Below, piece by piece: positions 13,445 through 20,353 of a stretch of 23,632 bases of DNA. The first letter of the stretch is position 1. Each line of letters begins with the position of its first letter. The stretch comes from Deltaproteobacteria bacterium. Lineage in GTDB: Bacteria; Desulfobacterota; Syntrophia; Syntrophales; UBA2210. The DNA lies in contig JAFGSH010000063.1 in NCBI GenBank assembly GCA_016934695.1, positions 1 through 23,632 on the forward strand, read 5' to 3'. The position numbers and the translations under genes are program-made. The notes under the pieces were generated by a model that worked only from the letters and a program-made list of their open reading frames with translations, made no database searches and was not told the DNA's origin.

Positions 13445-15013
13445 TCACGAGCCGGATGCCATCGTGGAAAAGAAAACCGTGTCCTTGTCCCACTCCTTCA
13501 TGATGCGCGCACCCGAAGAGAGAGACGGGGGCAGCCCGGCCATGGCGCTGCGCGCGGCCTCCTCGTCTCCGAACCCCCCCTGCAGGATGATGTCGAACTG
13601 CAGGCCTTCCCGTGCGTTCCAGTGGGAAAATATCTGAATCGGAGTCACCTGCCCGAGATATCTCCGGTAGACGGAGTACGCGTCTTCAAGGTTGTCTCTC
13701 CGGGCCAGAACCACCAAGCAGGCACCGGGGGCGGGTCGAAAATCGGAGGGGCTGGCGGGAAGCTTCAGCATAGCCCCCGGATCCACCCGATTCGGATCCT
13801 GGATATGGGGATTGGTCTTGTGGATCGATGCGATGCGATCCGTGGTGCATTCCACCCCGTACACGCCCCTGATCACCTTGCAGATCGTCCCGTCCCTCTT
13901 GAGAACCAGCCACCCGAGCGACTCGGGATACCGCTCAGTCCGGGGAGAGGCCGCTTCGGCGGATGAAACCGTTCGAGACGGAATCTTCACGCGAATGGCG
14001 GGGGGAGGCTCCCGGGGAGGGATCTTCACGGGGATAGCGACCGCGTCCAGCGGCGGGAGAGCGGCCCTGTCCACCGGCTGTTCCGGCACGTCGGTGAAGA
14101 AGAGATTCTGTCCGAAATCAAGCCCGATCAAGGTGATCAACACACACGCGAGGACGGCGGCAAAGGCCACCTTCCACGATCTCCTGCGCATCCCTCCCGC
14201 GCGGATGCAGGAACGGACCAGAGACGATCCGGCCTTCAACCGCTCCCGGATGATCAGGGCGAGGATAATCCGGTGGCACAGCCCGATGATCTTCCTCGGA
14301 TACCCCCCCGTGGCACGATATACCGACCACAGGGCCGGAACGGTAAAGCGGACCTTTTTGCCGGCGCCTTTCTCCCGTGCGGCATCCAGGCGGAACCGGA
14401 TCATGGCCCGCGTATCGGCAAAGGTCATGGGGCGCAGGTCATAGGAAAAGTTGATACGATCCGTGAACCCTTCGTGCGCCTCAAGGACCCGGTAAAACTC
14501 CTTCTGGGCAAAGATGACGATCTGGAGCAGTTTGTGCGTGTTCGTCTCATAATTGAGAAATTCCCGGAGGATCTCGAGACAGAAATCCGGTATCTTCTGC
14601 CCCTCGTCTATGATCAGGACCAGGGTCTTCCCCTCGCCCACCCCCTTGTCGAAGAGGTGGTTCTTGATCCGCTCCTTCAGGTGCCATTCCGTAGCGTCCG
14701 GGCCGTCGTCCGCGATCCCCAGCATCTCGACGACGGCGCGGAGAAACTCCGCCGGGCTGCCGAAGGAAGGGTCGAGCATCAGGTAGGTCTCCACGTTCCT
14801 GTCGTCCGCAAACCGGCGGATGATCTGCCGGCAGATCGTGGTCTTCCCCGCCCCGACATCCCCGATGACGGTATTGAGACCGCGGCGCAGGCGCACCGCC
14901 AGTTCCAGTCTCTGCAGGCACTCCACGTGCTGCGGTGACTGGTAGAAAAACTCCGGCTCGGGGGAGTTTGAAAAGGGCTCCCGGCTAAAATCCAATACCC
15001 TGAAATAGTCCAT
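13445..15013 (-). CDS. mshM: ExeA/GspA-type AAA ATPase with membrane helix, LysM-like and SPOR-like domains (MshM-like)
   Basis: A 522-residue multidomain protein. Residues 1-270 are an ExeA-type ATPase: FSREPFSNSPEPEFFYQSPQH at the start, Walker A GDVGAGKTT (K57), Walker B LVLIIDEGQ (D136, E137), and YRATGGYPRKIIGLCHR in the lid. A single membrane helix follows (~279-298). Then come a Pro-rich periplasmic stretch (~305-350), a LysM-like block (~367-418: GVYG ... NPHIQDPNRVDPGAMLKLP), and a C-terminal SPOR-like fold (~430-510). ExeA-type proteins use ATP and peptidoglycan binding to help secretins assemble through the cell wall. The peptidoglycan-reading parts here are consistent with that role, next to the secretin gene. 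Vibrio MshM is shorter, so this looks like a GspA-GspB-style fusion. ATG 15013 follows GGAAGTGA. The LysM and SPOR calls are by pattern only. Confidence 0.85.
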   Translation of the reverse strand: MDYFRVLDFSREPFSNSPEPEFFYQSPQHVECLQRLELAVRLRRGLNTVIGDVGAGKTTICRQIIRRFADDRNVETYLMLDPSFGSPAEFLRAVVEMLGIADDGPDATEWHLKERIKNHLFDKGVGEGKTLVLIIDEGQKIPDFCLEILREFLNYETNTHKLLQIVIFAQKEFYRVLEAHEGFTDRINFSYDLRPMTFADTRAMIRFRLDAAREKGAGKKVRFTVPALWSVYRATGGYPRKIIGLCHRIILALIIRERLKAGSSLVRSCIRAGGMRRRSWKVAFAAVLACVLITLIGLDFGQNLFFTDVPEQPVDRAALPPLDAVAIPVKIPPREPPPAIRVKIPSRTVSSAEAASPRTERYPESLGWLVLKRDGTICKVIRGVYGVECTTDRIASIHKTNPHIQDPNRVDPGAMLKLPASPSDFRPAPGACLVVLARRDNLEDAYSVYRRYLGQVTPIQIFSHWNAREGLQFDIILQGGFGDEEAARSAMAGLPPSLSSGARIMKEWDKDTVFFSTMASGS

Positions 15014-15045
15014 AGCGTGTCACTTCCGTCCCTTGCACAAACGTC

Positions 15046-16593
15046 CTATTCGGAGGCATCCGTCTTCTTGAGCGCCACACCGGTCTTCAGGATGTGAGGA
15101 GTGATGAAGATCAGGACCTCCTCCATCGTCTCCGCCCTGCTGTCGGCCTTGAACAGATACCCCAGCCCCGGAATATCCTTGAGCCCCGGGATACCGCTGT
15201 CCCCTCCGGAGGTCCTCTGCTTGCTGAGTCCCGATATCACTACGGTTTCCCCGTCCCTGACTATCAATGTCGTATCGGTCTGTTTCTTGATGATATACGG
15301 ATTCCCGGCGACGTCGCGCGAGGTGTCGACCTCATCCTTCTTGACCAGTATCTTCATCTTCAGGTTCTCGCCGTCAATCACGTGCGGCGTGATCTCCAGC
15401 CGCAGGACGGCGTCCTCCCAGCTGACCTCCTGATCGCCGTCCGAATACGAGACGAAGGGGACCCGCTCGCCGTTCTCCGTAAACGCCATCTGGTTGTCCA
15501 GCGTCGTGATCGACGGGCTTGACAGGATATTCAGCTTGCCCTGCGACTGCAGGGCGGTCAGCTGCATCTCGAGGATATTTCCCCCCACGGTCCCGAATGT
15601 CAGGCCCAGCGCCCCCAATCCGCCGGCCGTCGTTACGGCGCTCTCCGCCACCGGAAAATTCACGGCCATGTTGGAAAGGTCACCGATCACGGTGCCGCTG
15701 GTGGCGCCACTGGTGGTGGAGCTTCCTCCCGAAACGGAATAGGGGTGGTTCCCCGCCGTTCCTCCGTGTGAGCCTCCCCACTGTATCCCGAGTTCCCGGG
15801 CGGTTTCCTTGGTCGTCTCGACGATATTCGCCTCTATCCGGATCTGGGGGATGGGCTTGTCGATCTGATCGACCATGGGAAGAATCCTCTCGAGATCGCT
15901 CCTGGTCGCCTGCACGACCAGCGAATTGGTGTGTTCGTCCACCCGGATCGATCCGTAGGGGGCGCCCTTGTCGTCCCTGGCCAGGAACCCCTCGAGATTT
16001 TCCTTGAGCTTTTCAGGGTCCGCATAATTGACGGGGATGACCATCGGCAGCAGCGGAGACAGCCTGCTCTTCATGATCTGCTGCTCCCTGCGCTCCCGTG
16101 CGATCTTTGCCAGCGCCAGATCGTTTTCCAGGTCCGCCGCAGTCGTTATCCGTATGATATCGCCATCCCACACGTAGGTGAGCATCTGGGACCGCATAAT
16201 GCTGAGAAAGGCCTCGTCCCATCGAACCTTCCTGAAATCAACGCCGATCTTTCCCTTCACCTCCGATTTGATCAGGATGTTCTGCCCGGCCGCCTTGGCC
16301 AGCGTGTGCAGAACGACGCCGACATCGGTGTCACGCATGACGAGGGTGACCTTCATGGCGGGAAGGGCCTTGCGCTCCGTTGCGGTATCCGACATGTCCG
16401 GTTCATCCGGTATCTTCAGCGAGCGAACCCTGGCAACCGGCGATGTCCCCCTGGATTCCTGCGCCTTGAGGCTCCATTTCTCGAAGAAGGGATCTTTCTT
16501 CTCTTCTTTCGTGCCGGCACAACCGAAGACGAGCACGCCGGCGATGGCCACGAGGGTCATCCACGCCAGTCTTTTCCCTCTGATTACCTTCAA
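15046..16593 (-). CDS. mshL: outer-membrane secretin lipoprotein (MshL-like)
   Basis: This 515-residue protein begins with a lipoprotein signal (RGKRLAWMTLVAIAGVLVFGC, lipidated Cys25). Next is an STN/N0-type domain (~80-150: VVLHTLAKAAGQNILI). An N1-type domain follows (~185-245: VIPVNYADPEKLKENL ... SLVVQATRSDLERIL). The Gly/Ser-rich secretin entry starts at ~265, and the secretin core includes LNILSSPSITTLDNQMAF, LRLEITPHVID, VVISGLSKQ and GIPGLKDIPGLGYLF. It forms the outer-membrane pore for the pilus. The initiation codon appears to be TTG 16593. GGGGAGGA lies nine bases upstream, and the next in-frame ATG (Met12) would remove the basic part of the signal peptide. A self-lipidated secretin may not need a separate pilotin. 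It lies 24 bases after the PilP-like gene. Confidence 0.92.
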   Translation of the reverse strand: MKVIRGKRLAWMTLVAIAGVLVFGCAGTKEEKKDPFFEKWSLKAQESRGTSPVARVRSLKIPDEPDMSDTATERKALPAMKVTLVMRDTDVGVVLHTLAKAAGQNILIKSEVKGKIGVDFRKVRWDEAFLSIMRSQMLTYVWDGDIIRITTAADLENDLALAKIARERREQQIMKSRLSPLLPMVIPVNYADPEKLKENLEGFLARDDKGAPYGSIRVDEHTNSLVVQATRSDLERILPMVDQIDKPIPQIRIEANIVETTKETARELGIQWGGSHGGTAGNHPYSVSGGSSTTSGATSGTVIGDLSNMAVNFPVAESAVTTAGGLGALGLTFGTVGGNILEMQLTALQSQGKLNILSSPSITTLDNQMAFTENGERVPFVSYSDGDQEVSWEDAVLRLEITPHVIDGENLKMKILVKKDEVDTSRDVAGNPYIIKKQTDTTLIVRDGETVVISGLSKQRTSGGDSGIPGLKDIPGLGYLFKADSRAETMEEVLIFITPHILKTGVALKKTDASE

Positions 16594-16617
16594 TGCACCA
16601 TATCCTCCCCGATACGG

Positions 16618-17106
16618 TTACTCCTCCAATAAGGGAACCGTAACGCTCTTGCCCGTCCCCTTTTCCTCGATGACGACCGCGGAAGGCCCTATCCGTTTCA
16701 CCCGGTACCCCCCCACCTCCAGCTCATCTCCGGCTTCGTAGCTCATCCCGTCGATAACGGCCATCCTCTGCGTCCCGATCTCCAGATACCCGGTATACCG
16801 CACGGGCCCCAGGGCCGGGGCGTCCGCCGCGGGGGCGGCCTCCACGTAGAAGGGATCTCTTCGCCACTCACTCTCGGCCCCGGCAACAATGGCGGCGTAC
16901 ACCGGATAGGAGCCGCCCTCCGCAAGGACCTTCGATACCTTTTCTATCAACGCGTCTACCTGCGCCGCCTGCGCCGCGTCCTCTCCCCCGGCGCCTCCCG
17001 GCTTCAACGACGGGGCAATAAAGAAATCATACGCACCGTACAGGACGACAAGCAGCATGATACCCATGATGACGATTTCCCGTGTTGACACCTTGATTTT
17101 TTTCAT
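16618..17106 (-). CDS. PilP/MshK-like periplasmic alignment protein
   Basis: The 162-residue protein has one N-terminal membrane helix (~10-30, IVIMGIMLLVVLYGAYDFF), a Gly/Ala-rich linker, and a small beta domain from ~82. That domain begins WRRDPFYVEA and continues with VRYTGYLEIGTQRMAVIDG and GDELEVGGYRVKRI. The order RDPF, GY-hydrophobic, INGxxY-like turn and GD-h-h-x-GY is seen in the C-terminal domains of PilP, GspB/GspC and related proteins that contact the secretin. The gene lies directly before the secretin, where pilP or mshK is expected. Its ribosome-binding sequence is weak (GTGAAG), so translation may depend on readthrough from the PilO gene 47 bases upstream. The name is by position and pattern; direct homology is uncertain. 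Confidence 0.7.
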   Translation of the reverse strand: MKKIKVSTREIVIMGIMLLVVLYGAYDFFIAPSLKPGGAGGEDAAQAAQVDALIEKVSKVLAEGGSYPVYAAIVAGAESEWRRDPFYVEAAPAADAPALGPVRYTGYLEIGTQRMAVIDGMSYEAGDELEVGGYRVKRIGPSAVVIEEKGTGKSVTVPLLEE

Positions 17107-17153
17107 GCTTCACGCTTGCGTAATCAATCAGTCCCCGGCGCACCGCTTCCTCT

Positions 17154-17696
17154 TCATCCGATTGCCAGCCGCACCGTAAGGGAGAACTGTCTGCCTCCGT
17201 TCTCCTGCCTGATCTCTATCTCCTCCACCCGCTTGAGGGGAAGCGCCCCTCCCACCCGTACCAAAAATTTTCTGAAGTCCAGAAACGCCCCTCTCAGCTG
17301 CAGCGTAACCACCATATCGTCTGACCCCTCCGTCAGGGTCAGCACATCCGGCCTGATGGAAACAACCTGCATGCCGCTCTCGTCGGCCATCCGCTGAAAC
17401 AACGGAGAGACGGTTTCGATCCCTCCCCGGGGAAGCGGCTGTATATCGGGAACCGGCAATGTCCCCCGGATCTTGCCCTCCCCTCTCTTGACCATCTCCT
17501 CATAGAGGGGCATCAGGGTCCTCTGCTTTTTTATGAGAGCGGCCACCTGCGCCGTCTTGGCGTCGATGGTATTCAGGGCGCGCTGATACGGATACAGGGC
17601 GGCAAAGTAGAAGATGATGAGGACCACGGCGCACAGCACGAGATAGATCACGCTCCGGCCGGGGATCTTGCCAATCTGCTTCGTGACATCCTTCAT
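17154..17696 (-). CDS. pilO: PilO/GspM-like inner-membrane alignment protein
   Basis: This 180-residue protein has a short cytoplasmic N-terminus, a membrane helix at ~16-36 (VIYLVLCAVVLIIFYFAALYP) and a coiled-coil-prone segment (~38-65, KTAQVAALIKKQRTLMPLYEEM). It ends in a ferredoxin-like domain (~95-180: VSPLFQRMADESGMQVVSI ... VTLQLRGAFLDFRKFLVRV ... LKRVEEIEI). This is the PilO architecture, and the length is near normal. PilO pairs with PilN in the inner membrane and links the platform to the PilP-secretin complex. The start ATG 17696 has AAGGTG five bases upstream, overlapping the end of the PilM-PilN gene; only nine bases separate the genes. Confidence 0.87.
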   Translation of the reverse strand: MKDVTKQIGKIPGRSVIYLVLCAVVLIIFYFAALYPYQRALNTIDAKTAQVAALIKKQRTLMPLYEEMVKRGEGKIRGTLPVPDIQPLPRGGIETVSPLFQRMADESGMQVVSIRPDVLTLTEGSDDMVVTLQLRGAFLDFRKFLVRVGGALPLKRVEEIEIRQENGGRQFSLTVRLAIG

Positions 17697-17705
17697 CCGT
17701 ACACC

Positions 17706-19574
17706 TTATGCGAAATCGATCGCTATGCTGAAATGAAGCGCCTCGCCCGCGTGAAAGGCCTCTCTGGCATGTTTATCAATCGTGACCTTTCGAAACATAC
17801 GGGAATTCCTGAGATCAAGCACATATTTAGCCAAAACGGATTCGAGAAAACCGGGGTCACCCGTGACGACGCCGTTGATCGTCAGGCCCTCAGCGATCTT
17901 CCTGGCCTCCGCACCGGCTCCCTTCCTCATGGTGGCCTTAACGGCCAGAAGGTGCACATCTTGAGGGGTCAGTTTCGCGAGCTCGCCGATAACCGCCACG
18001 CCGAAATACCTCTCCGCGAACCGCTGGAGGACAAGACGGTTGTCCTTGATCTCGGAGACCATCGTCCGGGCGGCTTCCTCGATCACCTGCGTGTCTCTCT
18101 GCAGCTGCCGGTCAAGCCGTTCCAGCGCGGCCGCCTTCCGATCCACAGTGTCTCCCATCCAGAAAAAGAGGCCGATAAAGACCACCACGGCCGCAGCGAA
18201 GGCGGAAATTATCACGCGGTTCACGCGTCTGATTCTCGCGGATTTTTCCTTGTCGCTGTGGGTAAATATGAGATTCGGGGTGCGAGGCAGACTCGACAGC
18301 GCAAGGCCCAGGGCGGAGGTCAGAGAGGCCCGCTGAGAGGTGGACGTATTCGCCGTGAGGGGGCCGGAGAACGGATTCTCGGGGGCCAGGGGATCCAGGA
18401 CGTCGCTCTCCAGCTTGAGCTGGCCGCCGACATACTCGACGACGGGCCGGTACACCCCCGCGTCGGAAAAAACATATACGAAATCGATTCCCTCGTTGCC
18501 AAGGATGACGGTGTAATGTTCCAGGGTTCTCTCCACCTGGCGCACAAGCCGCTCCAGGGCGGGATTGATCATTGCGAATATCTCTTCCTTACCGAGGCCG
18601 AAACGATCGGCCTCCCCGTACGGAGGCGGCGAATCAAATCCCAGGCTGAAGACCAGATCTTTCGCGTCCTCTATGGTCATGGGGTCCGGTGTCTGTCCGA
18701 GATCGAATCCCCCCCCGGAGATCTCCCCCCATTTCTCTCCCGGAACGGAGGCGGTGGAGTGTTCCTCCAAAAGAGACTCCGCCATGCTGTTGATCCCCGC
18801 CCGTATGCCGCGCGTCATCACCAGATTTCCCTTGGAGAAGACATCGATCCGCGACGAATCGTCCCCGATGTACAGGGTAGCCGTCCGATCGGGGAGAGAC
18901 ATCCAGCCGACCCTGAAGAAGTTCTGGAGGGCGAAGGGGGCGACGGTAAGGCCGGCCAGGGGAAACCCGATATCGTCAAAGAGGTCTTTCATCTCCTCTA
19001 CCTCACGCTTGGGGGCGGTGCATATCACCACCGACAGCCTGGTCACCCCCTCTTCGACCACCTCCCCTTGAACCTCAAAGTCAAGGATCGTTTCCTTTTC
19101 GTCAAAGACCGTATTCTTCTTCGCGGTCCAGAAGACGGCGTTTTCAAGCTGCTTTTTCCCCACCTTGGGAATGCGGAGGCTCTCCACATCCACCCTGTCC
19201 GACCGGATCATACTCCATATGCTGTAATCCTTCCCCGGGCCGCAGAACTTCTCGATCTCCGCTCTCAGGAAGCCGGCAAACCCGGGAGTACCCCATGAAA
19301 CCCCGGATTCGACAAAGACCTTTCTGCAATCCAGCAACTCGTACTGGCCGCTTGACGGCTGCCGTACCTTGACCAGCCTCAGTTCGTCGAGTCCGATATC
19401 CACCCCGACGGACACGGACCTCTTTGCAAGAAATCCCCGCGCATCTCCTCTCCCGGCCTTTCCGGACGAAGAGGCATCCGCGGCGCCGGGCGTACTCCCT
19501 CCGCTCGGGGCTCCATCACTCCGGATCAGCTTCAGCAGCCTTTCAGTTGAAGAGATATCTTGTTGAGAAGGCAC
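17706..19574 (-). CDS. pilM: PilM-PilN fusion protein (MshI-like)
   Basis: A 622-residue protein. After a polar N-terminal extension (~1-50, with ERLLKLIRSDG) comes an actin-like PilM domain (~53-390): VSVGVDIGLDELRLVKV, VESLRIPKVGKKQLENAVFW, LYIGDDSSRIDVFSKGNL, and VRQVERTLEHYTVI with FVYVFSDAG. Residues ~453-473 are a membrane helix (IISAFAAAVVVFIGLFFWMG). The rest is PilN-like: a coiled coil (AALERLDRQLQRDTQVIEE), then a ferredoxin-like fold (KLTPQDVHLLAVKAT ... LTINGVVTGDPGFLES). In most type IV pilus systems PilM and PilN are separate proteins that bind each other; here they are one chain. The start is GTG 19574 with GGTGGAGG upstream. It is the first structural gene of the operon, 81 bases after the HTH gene. 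Confidence 0.88.
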   Translation of the reverse strand: MPSQQDISSTERLLKLIRSDGAPSGGSTPGAADASSSGKAGRGDARGFLAKRSVSVGVDIGLDELRLVKVRQPSSGQYELLDCRKVFVESGVSWGTPGFAGFLRAEIEKFCGPGKDYSIWSMIRSDRVDVESLRIPKVGKKQLENAVFWTAKKNTVFDEKETILDFEVQGEVVEEGVTRLSVVICTAPKREVEEMKDLFDDIGFPLAGLTVAPFALQNFFRVGWMSLPDRTATLYIGDDSSRIDVFSKGNLVMTRGIRAGINSMAESLLEEHSTASVPGEKWGEISGGGFDLGQTPDPMTIEDAKDLVFSLGFDSPPPYGEADRFGLGKEEIFAMINPALERLVRQVERTLEHYTVILGNEGIDFVYVFSDAGVYRPVVEYVGGQLKLESDVLDPLAPENPFSGPLTANTSTSQRASLTSALGLALSSLPRTPNLIFTHSDKEKSARIRRVNRVIISAFAAAVVVFIGLFFWMGDTVDRKAAALERLDRQLQRDTQVIEEAARTMVSEIKDNRLVLQRFAERYFGVAVIGELAKLTPQDVHLLAVKATMRKGAGAEARKIAEGLTINGVVTGDPGFLESVLAKYVLDLRNSRMFRKVTIDKHAREAFHAGEALHFSIAIDFA

Positions 19575-19655
19575 CGTATGAAAGCCTCCACCTATGCGTT
19601 ACCCAACCAATGTTCATGTCACTACACACTGCCTGCGTTCTCCCCGAGCAGACCC

Positions 19656-19904
19656 TCAAAAGATGCTCAGCTGTTTGTCTCTTTTGAGAGACGCCTGCTT
19701 CTGGCGATAGGTTTCAAGGATCCTCTTTGCCTCCCCCATGTAATCCTTGGGAAAGTGCTTGAAGGTGCGCAGCCCGGACTGCACCTCCGGAGGCTCCGGG
19801 ATGATGCCCTTTTCTATGTAGCTCCGTATCGTCTTTGCGGAGACACCAAGGGCCTTCGCCGCATCGGCCGTCGTATAGTACGTCCTTCCCTCGATAATAA
19901 CCAT
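19656..19904 (-). CDS. small MerR-like helix-turn-helix DNA-binding protein
   Basis: An 82-residue protein whose core TTADAAKALGVSAKTIRSYIEKGIIPEPP is a MerR/excisionase-type winged helix-turn-helix: sensor helix, turn LGV, recognition helix KTIRSY, then the KGIIP wing. The second half (FPKDYMGEAKRILETYRQKQ) is a basic helix ending in a hydrophobic LSIF. No effector-binding domain is present. ATG 19904 is favoured by GGGAGAA six bases upstream; an ATG at 19940 would add 12 residues with a poor site. It lies upstream of, and in line with, the pilus operon and downstream of a TTGACA promoter whose -10 overlaps a dyad. It may control the operon and itself. An excisionase-like role is less likely, as no integrase is nearby. 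Confidence 0.75.
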   Translation of the reverse strand: MVIIEGRTYYTTADAAKALGVSAKTIRSYIEKGIIPEPPEVQSGLRTFKHFPKDYMGEAKRILETYRQKQASLKRDKQLSIF

Positions 19905-19982
19905 AGAGTTCTCCCAGAAATTATGAAATTTCCTCACCATCCGTCCATATCGACAGGTCCGCCCATACCGAGTGGTCCATTA

Positions 19983-19996
19983 GGTATCAACATACC
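19983..19996. promoter_or_regulatory. candidate operator dyad overlapping the -10 of the HTH promoter
   Basis: GGTAT (19983-19987) and ATACC (19992-19996) form a perfect inverted repeat with a four-base centre. If one base is bulged, the arms extend to TAGGTAT and ATACCCTA. It covers the predicted -10 element, so protein bound here would control initiation. The small HTH protein encoded downstream is the obvious candidate. Confidence 0.4.
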
Positions 19997-20018
19997 CTAC
20001 CTTCCGAACCCATGTCAA
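19989..20018 (-). promoter_or_regulatory. predicted promoter of the HTH gene and pilus operon
   Basis: On the minus strand a perfect TTGACA (20018-20013) is followed after 18 bases by TATGTT (19994-19989; 4/6). Transcription would begin near 19982, about 75 bases before ATG 19904. The slightly long spacer with a dyad over the -10 is in keeping with control by a MerR-like protein, though the classic MerR spacer is 19-20 bases. Confidence 0.5.
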
Positions 20019-20084
20019 GGAATTTTCTCCCCGCCGCCGGAGTACGGCAATCCAGATTATCAGTGCAAATTCAAAGTTGTACAA

Positions 20085-20115
20085 AGAAAAATATCTTTGA
20101 TTAAAATATTTTTCT
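20085..20115. other. AT-rich 10-base inverted repeat
   Basis: AGAAAAATAT (20085-20094) and ATATTTTTCT (20106-20115) are exact reverse complements, 11 bases apart. As RNA this would be a weak A-U hairpin in either direction. As DNA it could bind a regulator or bend the helix midway between the two divergent promoters. Confidence 0.45.
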
Positions 20116-20145
20116 ACGATCACCTCTAAAAACAGGTATAAACTA

Positions 20146-20172
20146 TTGACACAGTAGTTGCTCTCATACTAT
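20146..20172 (+). promoter_or_regulatory. predicted promoter of the acyl-CoA operon
   Basis: A perfect TTGACA (20146-20151) is followed after 15 bases by TACTAT (20167-20172), a 4/6 match; a 16-base spacer gives ACTATG. The short spacer suggests a weak or activator-dependent promoter. It is followed directly by the palindrome at 20184-20200. Confidence 0.45.
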
Positions 20173-20183
20173 GGGGTGTATTC

Positions 20184-20200
20184 AGTGTGAGTTTCACACT
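20184..20200. promoter_or_regulatory. perfect palindromic operator candidate
   Basis: AGTGTGA and TCACACT are exact inverted arms around GTT. The site lies about 5-21 bases downstream of the predicted transcription start, where a bound TetR- or GntR-type repressor would block elongation or initiation. Such sites are common upstream of acyl-CoA degradation genes. No such regulator gene is in the window. Confidence 0.5.
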
Positions 20201-20353
20201 TCGCGGGGGGCGAACTTCCGATGGTTACATTTTCCATGGATACCGTGGTAACGTATCGAGAAGCCTCTCAAAATCTCGACCCGCCCACGTGCATGCGGAT
20301 ACCGAGCCGGCCGGTTCACGGCCGGACCAAATACAACACAAAGGAGAGAAGCT

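Larger units (their letters stand above)
19905..20353. other. divergent intergenic regulatory region (449 bases)
   Basis: No convincing gene lies here. The region separates the HTH/pilus operon (minus) from the acyl-CoA operon (plus) and is visibly more AT-rich in its middle (about 20040-20160) than the coding sequence. It holds a minus-strand promoter with a dyad (19983-20018), an AT-rich inverted repeat (20085-20115), a plus-strand promoter (20146-20172), a palindrome (20184-20200), and a GC-rich hairpin CCGGCC/GGCCGG (20307-20325) in the leader of the acyl-CoA operon. The leader from the predicted start to ATG 20354 is about 175 bases; I see no known riboswitch in it. Confidence 0.6.

Noticed and set aside
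19656..19904. Excisionase of an integrated element
   Set aside because: The HTH type would fit, but there is no integrase, no attachment repeat and no other mobile-element gene nearby; the gene is in line with the pilus operon.
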